From Acidimicrobiaceae bacterium (lineage in GTDB: Bacteria; Actinomycetota; Acidimicrobiia; Acidimicrobiales; Palsa-688): a stretch of DNA of 8,947 bases. The DNA is taken from the NCBI GenBank assembly GCA_003156795.1, contig PMHU01000164.1, forward strand, positions 13,032-21,978, written 5' to 3'. Under the pieces are notes generated by a model that saw nothing but the letters and a program-made list of their open reading frames with translations, had not been told where the DNA came from and did no database searches. The position numbers were made by a program, and so were the translations under genes. The first letter of the stretch is position 1, and every line of letters begins with the position of its first letter. Positions 1 to 5,960 of the stretch are shown one piece after another.

Positions 1-150
1 CCCGTCGACGTTTTCACGGCCTACTGCATCGAAGCGTCGATGCAGGTATCGGCGGGCTCCGGCAACTTGCTCCAAGTCGGCGGTGGTCAGCTCCTGAAGG
101 CTCTCGCGGCGCAGGCTGAACTTTTTGGTGTTGTCGGTGGTCGTGGTCAT
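1..150 (-). CDS. Partial small ORF with RiPP/lanthipeptide-like leader (3' end off the left edge)
   Basis: The reading frame opens at ATG 150-148 and stays open for 50 codons to the window edge, so the C-terminus is missing. A purine-rich ribosome binding site (AGGGGGAGA) sits 3-4 nt upstream of the ATG, which makes this start convincing. The protein begins MTTTTDNTKKFSLRRESLQE, followed by LTTADLEQVAGA. This resembles leaders of lanthipeptide-type and 'GG-motif' precursors: a basic KxLxLxKEtLxxL stretch, then LTxxELxxVxGG. Here the last pair is GA instead of GG. The visible sequence after the GA (18 residues, Arg-rich, ending at NVDG) contains no Cys, Ser or Thr, so nothing modifiable is visible yet. 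Inference: a precursor peptide whose core lies further left, or a small protein that only resembles one. No modification enzyme is in the window. Confidence is good that this is a gene, moderate for the RiPP idea. Confidence 0.6.
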   Translation of the reverse strand, partial: MTTTTDNTKKFSLRRESLQELTTADLEQVAGARRYLHRRFDAVGRENVDG

Positions 151-174
151 CGGTCTCCCCCTACTGAATCGCCG

Positions 175-185
175 TACCTAAGGTA
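175..185. repeat. Small palindrome TACCTAAGGTA upstream of the leader-like gene
   Basis: TACCT, one central A, then AGGTA. It lies 25 nt upstream of the ATG at 150, inside the predicted 5' untranslated region of that gene. It could be a second operator half or a chance match, because the arms are only 5 bp. Confidence 0.3.
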
Positions 186-210
186 TGCCGTATAGATATT
201 GTCAGTACGT

Positions 211-241
211 ATTCTTACATACTATTAGTATGGAAAGTCAA
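211..241 (-). promoter_or_regulatory. Candidate promoter with embedded operator-like palindrome for the leader-like gene
   Basis: Read on the minus strand, TTGACT (241-236) is followed after 18 nt by TAAGAA (217-212), a fair -35 and a weaker -10. The 15-bp palindrome CATACTATTAGTATG (218-232; 7-bp arms, one central base) fills most of the spacer, a layout typical of repressor-controlled promoters. The island from about 175 to 235 is much more AT-rich than its surroundings. An opposite-strand promoter is also possible in the same bases (TTGTCA 199-204, 18 nt, TATTAG 223-228). All of this is read by eye. Confidence 0.4.
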
Positions 242-251
242 GTGGGGATAG

Positions 252-285
252 TGGCCTGGCGAGAAAAAGACCCCCGACCAGGCCA
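252..285. repeat. Inverted repeat, 8-bp arms with 18-nt loop
   Basis: TGGCCTGG (252-259) is exactly complementary to CCAGGCCA (278-285), enclosing an A/C-rich loop. It lies just upstream of the candidate promoter of the leftmost gene. There is no U-tract on either side, so a terminator is not well supported. Confidence 0.4.
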
Positions 286-446
286 AACGCGGTGCAAGCT
301 CGACGGCGATCGACACCGATGACATGACACGTCACCTCGGCGCGACGCCAGGAACAACGGACAGGCTGCTCAGTGTCGGAGATCTATTGATGGCCCGTGC
401 TGGGCGACGTGGGCGTGGGGGTGCTGGAGAGACTCCGGGTTTCCGC

Positions 447-683
447 TTAGAGCGGTTCCGTTAGGTCTTCTGGAGGTTCCTCTTCGCCGAGCTTTCGCAG
501 CTCACGGACCTCTTGCCTTCGGTCCCGAAGACGCAACTCAACTAGTCGTTCTTTGGAATGCTCTGAGAGCAACCCCTTCTTCCAGAGGTAGTTCAGTGCA
601 CGGAGGTTGTCGTCTTCGTCGAACTTGAGATGATCAGACAGATCAACCTCGACGTCTTCCGGATCTGGAGGTGGTGAGTCCAT
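447..683 (-). CDS. Small charged hypothetical protein with a SHOCT-like C-terminal helix region
   Basis: This 78-residue ORF starts at ATG 683-681, the only start codon available after an in-frame stop upstream; there is no clear ribosome binding site. The N-terminus (residues 1-27) is Pro- and Asp/Glu-rich. Residues 28-70 (LRALNYLWKKGLLSEHSKER and onward) are rich in Leu, Arg and Glu and look helical. The pattern 'L+xLxxLxxKGLLSxxxxERL' resembles the short SHOCT oligomerisation motif, in which a Leu-rich helix is followed by 'GxIoxxEFxxxK'. The C-terminus is acidic again (EEEPPEDLTEPL). The sequence reads like real protein, not antisense noise, and it is not opposite a longer gene. No function can be assigned. 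It could still be a chance ORF. Confidence 0.5.
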   Translation of the reverse strand: MDSPPPDPEDVEVDLSDHLKFDEDDNLRALNYLWKKGLLSEHSKERLVELRLRDRRQEVRELRKLGEEEPPEDLTEPL

Positions 684-1198
684 TTCGCATGGATCGGACG
701 GTCAGGGATCTAGCTTGACCAGGATCTGAGCCGTGCCAACGGGAACAGAATCTGGGGCGAGCTGGACCACGACGGCGGTCGATATCCCGACCGCGCCAGA
801 CCTGACGCGGAATCGGAGTTATCGGGCATGACCCGAGCCGGGCGGGGGCGGATCGAGGCGAGCAGAACGACCAGGTCGCGTGGCTGTTGGATTTTGACTG
901 GGCGTACCACCGTGGTCGGGCACCCGCTCCGAGTCGTCGTTAAGTGTCCGGATCTCTGCTCCAGTGTTCGATCGCCTGAATTACCCGGAGTGGTCGTGGA
1001 TTCAATCCCCAGCGATGAATGGATAGATGTGCTTCAGGTTCACTGAAACTCGGCCGATACCGTCCCTAACTGCTGTGGGGCGACAGCGCTGTCAGTGGCG
1101 CGAAAGGACCCGTCTTGAGTTGGAGTGTCGGAGCCCTCGCTAGGCCTGTCTGCTGTGGTTGCCGCCCCGCGGCCAGCCGGCCGGCAGTGCCCTGACCG
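684..1198. other. Intergenic stretch of about 515 bp without a convincing gene
   Basis: Short ORFs exist on both strands (for example 828-1046 plus and 710-910 minus), but they are Arg/Ser-rich, lack ribosome binding sites and match no family I recognise. The only clear structure is a hairpin at 775-794. A T-arm-like GGATTCAATCC at about 999-1009 lacks the rest of a tRNA. No terminator with a U-run was seen. Confidence 0.5.
775..794. repeat. GC-rich hairpin, 7-bp stem and 6-nt loop
   Basis: GCGGTCG (775-781) pairs perfectly with CGACCGC (788-794) around the loop ATATCC. It stands in the gap between the minus-strand gene ending at 447 and the plus-strand gene starting at 1199, so it is upstream of both. 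No U-tract follows. Role unknown. Confidence 0.4.
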
Positions 1199-2536
1199 AT
1201 GGCAGATACGGTGGTAGGCGGGGCTGACGACTTGAGTTTCGTGGCCGACACCACACGCCAGGTCCGCGACATCCATGACGCCTACCGGGCCGGGACGCTT
1301 CCCATGACCGCTGAACTGGCGGCGGCATTGTCGCAGACCAGGGAGCACTTGCTCGCTATCAAGCTCGACGGGTCCAAGAATCCTGAGGCGGCCGACCAAC
1401 GCATCGCCGCGTGCGTACAGATCGTAGGGATGCTGCGGGAAGCCGCGGCGGACGTGAGCTTCGCGGCCCCGGAGCCGCCCTCCCCTACTCCGGCGACATC
1501 GCCGCCGTTGGCTCGGCCAGAGGATGCAATGCCGGGGCCCCATGTTGAGGGCAGCCCGCGAGAAGCCGCCTCGGCTCACCCGGACGCCTGGGCCGGCCCG
1601 AATCCGGCAGCCTCGTCAGGCGGTGTGGTGACTAGTGGTGCCTCCCTAGGCCAGGGTTCGGCGCCAACGCAGCCGTTTCCGGCCTGGCCGGCCCCGACTG
1701 GTCCTGGGGTCCAATCTCCAACCGGTTTCTACGGATCGCCGAACCCCGAGCCAACCCCGATGTGGTCGTCGCCGCCTCCGGCAGGCGCCGACTCCTCCGG
1801 GAACTGGCCTCCGCCCACGCTTTCACCCCCGAGGCGGCGCACAGGGAAAACGATCGCCATAGCCGCCGGGTCTGCGGCGGTCGTCGTTGTGGTGCTGGGA
1901 GTCATAGGGGCCATCGCCGGGACCAACAAGCACAAGGTCAACGTGCTCACCTCGAACAGGGGATCAGCGGTGCCAGTCAACAGCCCGACCACCCCGCCGG
2001 GCTTCACCGCCTTCCACAGCACGGCCGACCAGTTCACTATCGATATACCCAACACGTGGAAGGCAGTAGACCCAACCAGCCCAGGGGCTCAGGCCGCCAT
2101 GAACGAAATCGAACAGTCGAACCCGGACTTGCAGTCATCTTTCGCCACGAACGCCATCCAGCTGGCCGAGCAGGGCATAGTCCTGATGGCCGTCAACACG
2201 GTGATGAACCCCGACGGCTTCGCCTCGAACATCAACGTAGAAGCCAAACCCGATCTGACGTATTCCGCCAGCGACCTGTCCCAACTCGCCGCTTCCCTCC
2301 CTGCCGAGTACGCCAAGTTAGGTGGAACGATCACGGGCACCTCCTACCTGACATTCGACGGCCACCAAGCCCTTCGCCTGTCCGCCACCCTGTCTATCAA
2401 TACCCCGCTTGGCACCCACGTCAACGTCAACGAGACACAGTACTTCGTAGGGGCCAACGGCTTCCTCTACGCGCTGACCCTCTCCGGCAGCGACCCCAAC
2501 CTGGCTGCCATCGCATCGAGCTTCTCGACCAACTAA
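1199..2536 (+). CDS. Single-pass membrane protein: Pro-rich N-terminal part, TM helix, LpqN/PsbP-like extracytoplasmic domain
   Basis: This 445-aa protein starts at ATG 1199, directly after an in-frame TGA (1193-1195), so no longer start exists; a Shine-Dalgarno is not obvious. Residues 1-85 look helical (QVRDIHDAYRAGTLP, AAALSQTREHLLAIK). Residues 86-211 are a low-complexity Pro/Ala/Gly/Ser region. RRR at 212-214 and Lys217 precede one hydrophobic helix (about 217-241), so by the positive-inside rule the N-terminus is cytoplasmic and the C-terminus outside. After a linker, residues 268-445 start with GFTAFHSTADQFTIDIPNTW. This resembles the opening strands of the PsbP/Mog1-like fold of actinobacterial LpqN-type lipoproteins ('f.s...fsi.iP.gW'). 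The C-terminus YFVGANGFLYALTLSGS is the matching late strand pair. Probable cell-envelope protein of unknown role, perhaps ligand binding. The next gene (2973) is also an envelope protein on the same strand, but 436 bp away. Confidence 0.85.
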   Translation: MADTVVGGADDLSFVADTTRQVRDIHDAYRAGTLPMTAELAAALSQTREHLLAIKLDGSKNPEAADQRIAACVQIVGMLREAAADVSFAAPEPPSPTPATSPPLARPEDAMPGPHVEGSPREAASAHPDAWAGPNPAASSGGVVTSGASLGQGSAPTQPFPAWPAPTGPGVQSPTGFYGSPNPEPTPMWSSPPPAGADSSGNWPPPTLSPPRRRTGKTIAIAAGSAAVVVVVLGVIGAIAGTNKHKVNVLTSNRGSAVPVNSPTTPPGFTAFHSTADQFTIDIPNTWKAVDPTSPGAQAAMNEIEQSNPDLQSSFATNAIQLAEQGIVLMAVNTVMNPDGFASNINVEAKPDLTYSASDLSQLAASLPAEYAKLGGTITGTSYLTFDGHQALRLSATLSINTPLGTHVNVNETQYFVGANGFLYALTLSGSDPNLAAIASSFSTN

Positions 2537-2972
2537 ACGCTGGTGTCGCGGACGTAGCTCGATAGTGGTGGTCTTATGCCGGCTGCAAAGTGACCAGGCG
2601 TCACCAGGTCGCGCCAGAGTTCTATCTCGCGCTTCGACCTCTCAGTCGAGGGCCGGGGACGACAGCGCCATACTCGGCTTGGGTCGGCGCTACGGATGGG
2701 ATGTCCAGGCCGGGGCTTTGCGGCGCGGGGTTCGGTGCTCGGCGAAGGGACCTGACGAAGCCCCAAGGCCCATCGGCTGAGGCGACCGATCGACTCTGGC
2801 GTCGGTTCCATGAGTCGGCTGCCGCTGGAGTGTCGGAGCGCAAGATGGAACCTTGTGTCCTCCTGCGGAGTATGAGGTTCGTGGTCAAGACGCGAACAGT
2901 GACATCCGGTCCGCAATCAAGGGCTCGCCCCGTACTGGCCGCTGCCGCTCGATCCGCCCTCCAGGAGTCGCC
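2537..2972. other. Intergenic stretch of about 436 bp upstream of the lipoprotein gene
   Basis: Several overlapping ORFs occur in all frames here (for example 2590-2976 plus, 2622-3065 minus). None has a good ribosome binding site or recognisable domain, and they look like the stop-poor background of GC-rich DNA. A short 5-bp inverted repeat (GTGAC 2590-2594 / GTCAC 2600-2604) lies about 55 bp after the preceding stop, without a U-tract. The region presumably holds the lipoprotein promoter, which I cannot place. Confidence 0.5.
2963..2967 (+). promoter_or_regulatory. Ribosome binding site AGGAG fixing the GTG start at 2973
   Basis: AGGAG lies 5 nt upstream of GTG 2973. The same frame is open 40 codons further upstream (to a TTG at 2853), but that extension has no ribosome binding site and would bury the lipoprotein signal peptide. 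The GTG is therefore the better start. Confidence 0.8.
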
Positions 2973-3746
2973 GTGAAGAGGCGCCACTACATCCGCCTCT
3001 TCCGCAGCGCCGTGAAGGTTGGCGTCGCCGCCATGGCACTCGCCTCCTGTTCCAGTAGCCAGCACAGCGCCAAACCGGCCGTGACCAGCGCCCCGACGAC
3101 TTCGGCCCTAGCAACGAGTACCTCGACGGCACCACCGACCACGACAGCAACCAGCACGACTAGCACCGCAGCGAAGCGGACGCTTCCGCCGCTCAATCTT
3201 GAGTCGCTCCCAGTTCCGTCCAACTTCACCTGCTCGGCAGGTCTTTACTTTTTATCCCCAGGGAGCGAAGCAGCAGGCGATTGCATCCCGTACCCCTACG
3301 TGTTCGGCGGCACGGCTTCGGAGCCCGACGACAACACAGCCTGCCCGGCAGGCTCGTTTATGAGCATGGGACCCGTGGAGTGCGACAACAACAACGGCAT
3401 CGTGGCCCCGGTTCCGCCTGGCCCAAACACCTGCTCGAACCCGGGAGGGCCGTGCCCGTCATCGAAGCTGCCGCTTCCCCCGCACGCATCGGTCCTTTCC
3501 TGGTCAGCGATCGCGTTTCCGACAGGGAAGTGTCCGGCTGGTTCCTCCTACTTCGGCGAGACCAACGGTCTCGCAACCTGTGTGCCATACGACTACCTAC
3601 CTGGAGGAACCTCCGCCTACCCGAACAACAACACCGCCTGTCCGGTCGGCTCCGGGCTGAAGCCGATCAAGCTGACCGGGACGCTGTGCACACAGGATGC
3701 GGGGCCCTATGACATCGTCGCCCCGGTCCCAGCCACGAGGTCGTAA
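2973..3746 (+). CDS. Cys-rich lipoprotein with Ser/Thr-rich stalk and a duplicated domain
   Basis: The 257-aa product from GTG 2973 begins VKRRHYIRLFRSAVKVGVAA, then MALASC: a basic n-region, short hydrophobic core and lipobox LASC, with Cys26 as the lipidated residue. The mature protein should be anchored on the outer face of the membrane. Residues 27-69 form a Ser/Thr/Pro/Ala-rich stalk. Residues 87-253 hold two copies of one module. Copy 1 has Cys 87, 104, 124 and 137 and ends IVAPVP (143-148). Copy 2 has Cys 187, 203, 223 and 239 and ends IVAPVP (248-253). Shared landmarks are C-[IV]PY-x-Y, GGT, NTACPxGS and IVAPVP. The linker adds Cys 154 and 161. The even Cys count suggests disulfides. 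I do not recognise the module family and assign no function. It is transcribed towards the glycosyltransferase gene. Confidence 0.85.
   Translation: MKRRHYIRLFRSAVKVGVAAMALASCSSSQHSAKPAVTSAPTTSALATSTSTAPPTTTATSTTSTAAKRTLPPLNLESLPVPSNFTCSAGLYFLSPGSEAAGDCIPYPYVFGGTASEPDDNTACPAGSFMSMGPVECDNNNGIVAPVPPGPNTCSNPGGPCPSSKLPLPPHASVLSWSAIAFPTGKCPAGSSYFGETNGLATCVPYDYLPGGTSAYPNNNTACPVGSGLKPIKLTGTLCTQDAGPYDIVAPVPATRS
3231..3731 (+). repeat. Internal duplication within the lipoprotein gene (two Cys-rich modules)
   Basis: Module 1 (about 3231-3416) and module 2 (about 3531-3731) align at protein level: C-x15/16-C-[IV]PYxY, an invariant x19 gap to NTACPxGS, a fourth Cys, then IVAPVP. At DNA level the copies have diverged, so this looks like an old duplication and not a recent slippage event. 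Confidence 0.75.
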
Positions 3747-3981
3747 CCGGCGGCTGCGACCGTCCAGACCAACCGAATACGGCGTAAGGGTCGCCGCCAA
3801 GCGAGGAGCGCGAGACGGAATCTTCGAAGCTTGCGCTGATCGGTCTCGATTCGGAGAACTCGGAGCGAGAGACACCCTCTGCTGACGGAACGCAGACAAC
3901 GATCGGACTGTCGCAAGGGGAGCAACGGATGCCCAATCGACCCCCCAACCACATGTTCGACGAGTTGCAGGGCAACACATA

Positions 3982-3994
3982 GCGCCTCTGGCGC
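3982..3994 (-). terminator. Short GC hairpin right after the glycosyltransferase stop codon
   Basis: GCGCC (3982-3986) and GGCGC (3990-3994) pair around TCT immediately downstream of the TAG at 3997-3995. Its position suggests a transcription end between the convergent genes, but the stem is only 5 bp and no U-run follows on either strand. Confidence 0.25.
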
Positions 3995-5305
3995 CTAGGG
4001 AACGGCCAGGGCGCTCGGCTCTTCGAGCGCCGCCTTCGAGACCGTCCAGCGGCGGGCGATGGCTGCCATGCCCGCGCCAGCGAGCAGCAGGACGAACGGG
4101 TCGATCGGAAGCCGGAGGCGAGGCGCCTCGGTGTTGACGAACACGATGCTTAGGAAAAGCAGGCCGGGGGCCAGCCACACGAAGCCGGGGACCCTACTGC
4201 GCACCCGGCGGCTCAAGCCGGCCGCCAAGGCCATCGCGCACACGACCCAGAAGCTGTACACACCCGCGTTGGCGACGCCCGGAGACGAGATGCCTGCATC
4301 AGTCGCCGTGAAGTCCGATAGGGCGAGGCTGTTGAAGCCGAAAAGGCGCATCGTGTTGTAGAGCGCCACCTTCAGCGGGTAGAGAGGGTGGCGCTGGGCG
4401 TATTGCAGCGCCAGGTGTACCAGCTTGCTCTGGAACGGGGCTTCCGGCCCGGAGGTCAGAGTTCTGGTCTCGTTCTGGTACTGCGGTATCTGCGAGAGGA
4501 GATGCCAGAATGCGGGCGCGGCCGAGTCGTCGGCCGACACGGAGTTGTATGTGCCAGCCAGGGTGCCGCCGGCTTCGTCCGACACCGGGATGAACGAATG
4601 GAGAACCACGGCGTTGCGAATCGTCCACGGCGCCACCACCAGCATTGCCGTCGCCAAGAGGACGGCCGCCGACTTGGGGACGCCCGACCAAAGACGCCGC
4701 CGGGCGGGCCACACCCCGACCGCGAGGGCGATGACGACGACGAACGCGTTGGAGCGGGTGAGCGTCAGAGCTCCTCCCATCGCCCCGGCGGCGACCACCC
4801 ACCTGAGTCGTCCTTGACGTCGCCAGGCCAAGACCGCCAGGAGCGCTCCCAACTCCAGAGCAATGGTCAGCGGCTCGGCGAGGAGCGATGTGCCGGCGGC
4901 CACCAGGGGGACGTACACCGCCGCCAGGGCCATCGTGCAGATTGCCGCCCGGCGGTCGAAGAGACGACTGGCCAGTGCACCGAGTAGGGCCACGATGACG
5001 ACGCCGAGCACCGCCTGCGCCATACGGCCCGCCACGACGCGGGCATGGCCGCCCCCGGAGACCGCGTAGACAGCGCTGAGCAGGTATGGGAAGCCGGGCG
5101 GCCGGTAGGCAGTGGCGTGTCCGCCGATGTCGGGGTACGCGCCCATCCTGGCAATTCCCAGCGCGAGTTGGTCATAGACCCGATCGTCGTGGCGCATCGT
5201 GTAGCCGGAGGTGGCCAGGACGTAACCAACCCTCACGGCCAGCGCCACAGCCAGGATCGAGATGGCGATGACCCTGTTTTGACGACGGCACCGCGGAGAA
5301 GTCAT
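3995..5305 (-). CDS. GT-C fold membrane glycosyltransferase (family 39 / ArnT-like)
   Basis: A 436-aa polytopic membrane protein, with about ten hydrophobic segments from residues 12-32 to 404-417. The first extracytoplasmic loop carries HDDRVYDQLALG (from His39), where Asp40/Asp41 occupy the usual place of the catalytic or metal-binding acidic residue of GT-C enzymes. It continues to YRPPGFPYLL (67-76), the family's 'RpPgyPlll' signature. Near the end, EAPRLRLPIDPF (393-404) matches the 'E.Ryr.P..P' signature of ArnT/PMT-like proteins. Such enzymes use a polyprenyl-phosphate sugar as donor and act on the outer face of the membrane; the acceptor cannot be predicted. ATG 5305 was chosen because GGGA and AAGGGG lie just upstream; the in-frame GTG at 5335 has no ribosome binding site and adds an unlikely polar extension. 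The gene is convergent with the Ser/Thr-rich lipoprotein gene. Confidence 0.85.
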   Translation of the reverse strand: MTSPRCRRQNRVIAISILAVALAVRVGYVLATSGYTMRHDDRVYDQLALGIARMGAYPDIGGHATAYRPPGFPYLLSAVYAVSGGGHARVVAGRMAQAVLGVVIVALLGALASRLFDRRAAICTMALAAVYVPLVAAGTSLLAEPLTIALELGALLAVLAWRRQGRLRWVVAAGAMGGALTLTRSNAFVVVIALAVGVWPARRRLWSGVPKSAAVLLATAMLVVAPWTIRNAVVLHSFIPVSDEAGGTLAGTYNSVSADDSAAPAFWHLLSQIPQYQNETRTLTSGPEAPFQSKLVHLALQYAQRHPLYPLKVALYNTMRLFGFNSLALSDFTATDAGISSPGVANAGVYSFWVVCAMALAAGLSRRVRSRVPGFVWLAPGLLFLSIVFVNTEAPRLRLPIDPFVLLLAGAGMAAIARRWTVSKAALEEPSALAVP

Positions 5306-5373
5306 CCGGTCCCGTCCCCTTCGAACGTGGCACACGACGGACTAGTGCTGGCCCACCCGCGGCTCAACTCTAT

Positions 5374-5388
5374 GGCCCGAACCGGGCC
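5374..5388. repeat. GC-rich hairpin between the His-rich gene and the glycosyltransferase gene
   Basis: GGCCCG (5374-5379) pairs with CGGGCC (5383-5388) around AAC. It lies 54 bp after the stop of the minus-strand gene that ends at 5442 and about 70 bp before the glycosyltransferase start. It could be an intrinsic stop or attenuator, but no U-run follows it on the minus strand. Confidence 0.3.
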
Positions 5389-5441
5389 CGATTATTTGCT
5401 TCTCGGTCTGTCGTTGCCGTAATCAGAAGCGCCGTCTCCCG

Positions 5442-5639
5442 TCAGTTATCGACGGCGTGCGCCTCGCCGTGGAACCGGTCATGGATCCCCTGGAGCGCCC
5501 CGAAGCTCAAATCTTCCGGTGTTACCAGGCCGTGGCTCAAAGCCAGATGGTGGCTGAGCGACTCGTCGGTAATCTCCACGTCCCCATGGTGATGCTCGGC
5601 CGGATTTTCCTCGCCTGCTCGGAGGCGATCCTCGGGCAC
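5442..5639 (-). CDS. Small His-rich protein with HxxxxH...HxxxH pattern
   Basis: The 65-residue frame is open far upstream (to 5894), but the upstream part is Pro/Ser/Arg-rich and not protein-like. I start at GTG 5639; a GGAG lies 10 nt upstream. GTG 5648 is an alternative giving 68 aa, but it is only 1 nt from that GGAG. The N-terminus is acidic (VPEDRLRAGEENPAE) with HHH at 16-18. Residues 30-61 read HHLALSHGLVTPEDLSFGAL, then QGIHDRFHGEAH, giving His31-x4-His36, a 16-residue gap, then His53-x3-His57-x3-His61. The arrangement 'HLxxxHG...LxxLHxxxH' recalls small actinobacterial and actinophage proteins known to me only as hypotheticals. It could bind zinc; there is no Cys. Function unknown. 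It lies in an all-minus-strand stretch, 136 bp upstream of the glycosyltransferase start. Confidence 0.6.
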   Translation of the reverse strand: MPEDRLRAGEENPAEHHHGDVEITDESLSHHLALSHGLVTPEDLSFGALQGIHDRFHGEAHAVDN

Positions 5640-5960
5640 TTGAGTCACGCTCCAAATATACCCATACAGCCGGTTGACCAAGCCTAAAGCCCGAGGTCCG
5701 CGCGGTGCCGTTATTTGTGACTCCCGCAGAGTCTTCGACTTGCCGGACGGGGGCGCCGTCTCCGTTATTCGGCTATTTGGCAGCGGTTGCGAAGAACTCC
5801 CACCTCTCCCGGGTGGCGAAATAGAGAGACGCCTGGTACGAGATGAATCGTTATGCCGCCCGTGGCCGGGAGCTTTGGTTGCTCCGGCCAGCAAGGCTGA
5901 CTGTCGACTGGGTGGGGTGGTCGTAGTGGTTGGGGTCTGGCGGAAGGAGAGGGGTGGCGA
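5640..5960. other. Intergenic stretch of about 321 bp downstream of the repeat-protein gene
   Basis: No convincing gene. A plus-strand TTG-initiated frame (5674-5991) lacks a ribosome binding site and runs into the repeat gene antisense. Small inverted repeats are present: GACTC 5719-5723 / GAGTC 5729-5733, and CCACC/GGTGG near 5801-5817. The stretch also contains one copy of a diverged direct repeat shared with the region upstream of the glycosyltransferase gene (5392-5449 and 5711-5767). Confidence 0.45.

Noticed and set aside
230..322. 30-codon plus-strand ORF starting ATGGAAAGT
   Set aside because: It has no ribosome binding site, overlaps the palindromic promoter region, and shows no recognisable sequence.
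990..1015. Possible tRNA T-arm (GGATTCAATCC)
   Set aside because: There is no matching acceptor stem, anticodon arm or D-arm in the flanking bases.
1040..1579. 179-aa minus-strand ORF
   Set aside because: It overlaps the start of the membrane-protein gene antisense. Its composition is Arg/Gly-rich low complexity and nothing is recognisable; the plus-strand frame has a clear TM helix and domain.
2853..2972. N-terminal extension of the lipoprotein gene to a TTG at 2853
   Set aside because: It would place 40 polar residues before the signal peptide. AGGAG five bases before GTG 2973 gives the proper start.
3597..4178. 193-aa minus-strand ORF across the convergent gene ends
   Set aside because: It overlaps the 3' parts of two well-supported genes in other frames and is Arg/Pro-rich with no domain signal.
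5306..5335. Extended start of the glycosyltransferase at GTG 5335
   Set aside because: There is no ribosome binding site before it, while ATG 5305 has GGGA/AAGGGG upstream and leads directly into the first TM helix.
5640..5894. Upstream extension of the small His-rich gene to 5894
   Set aside because: The encoded segment is Pro/Ser/Arg-rich and unlike the compact C-terminal half; it looks like untranslated DNA that happens to lack stops.
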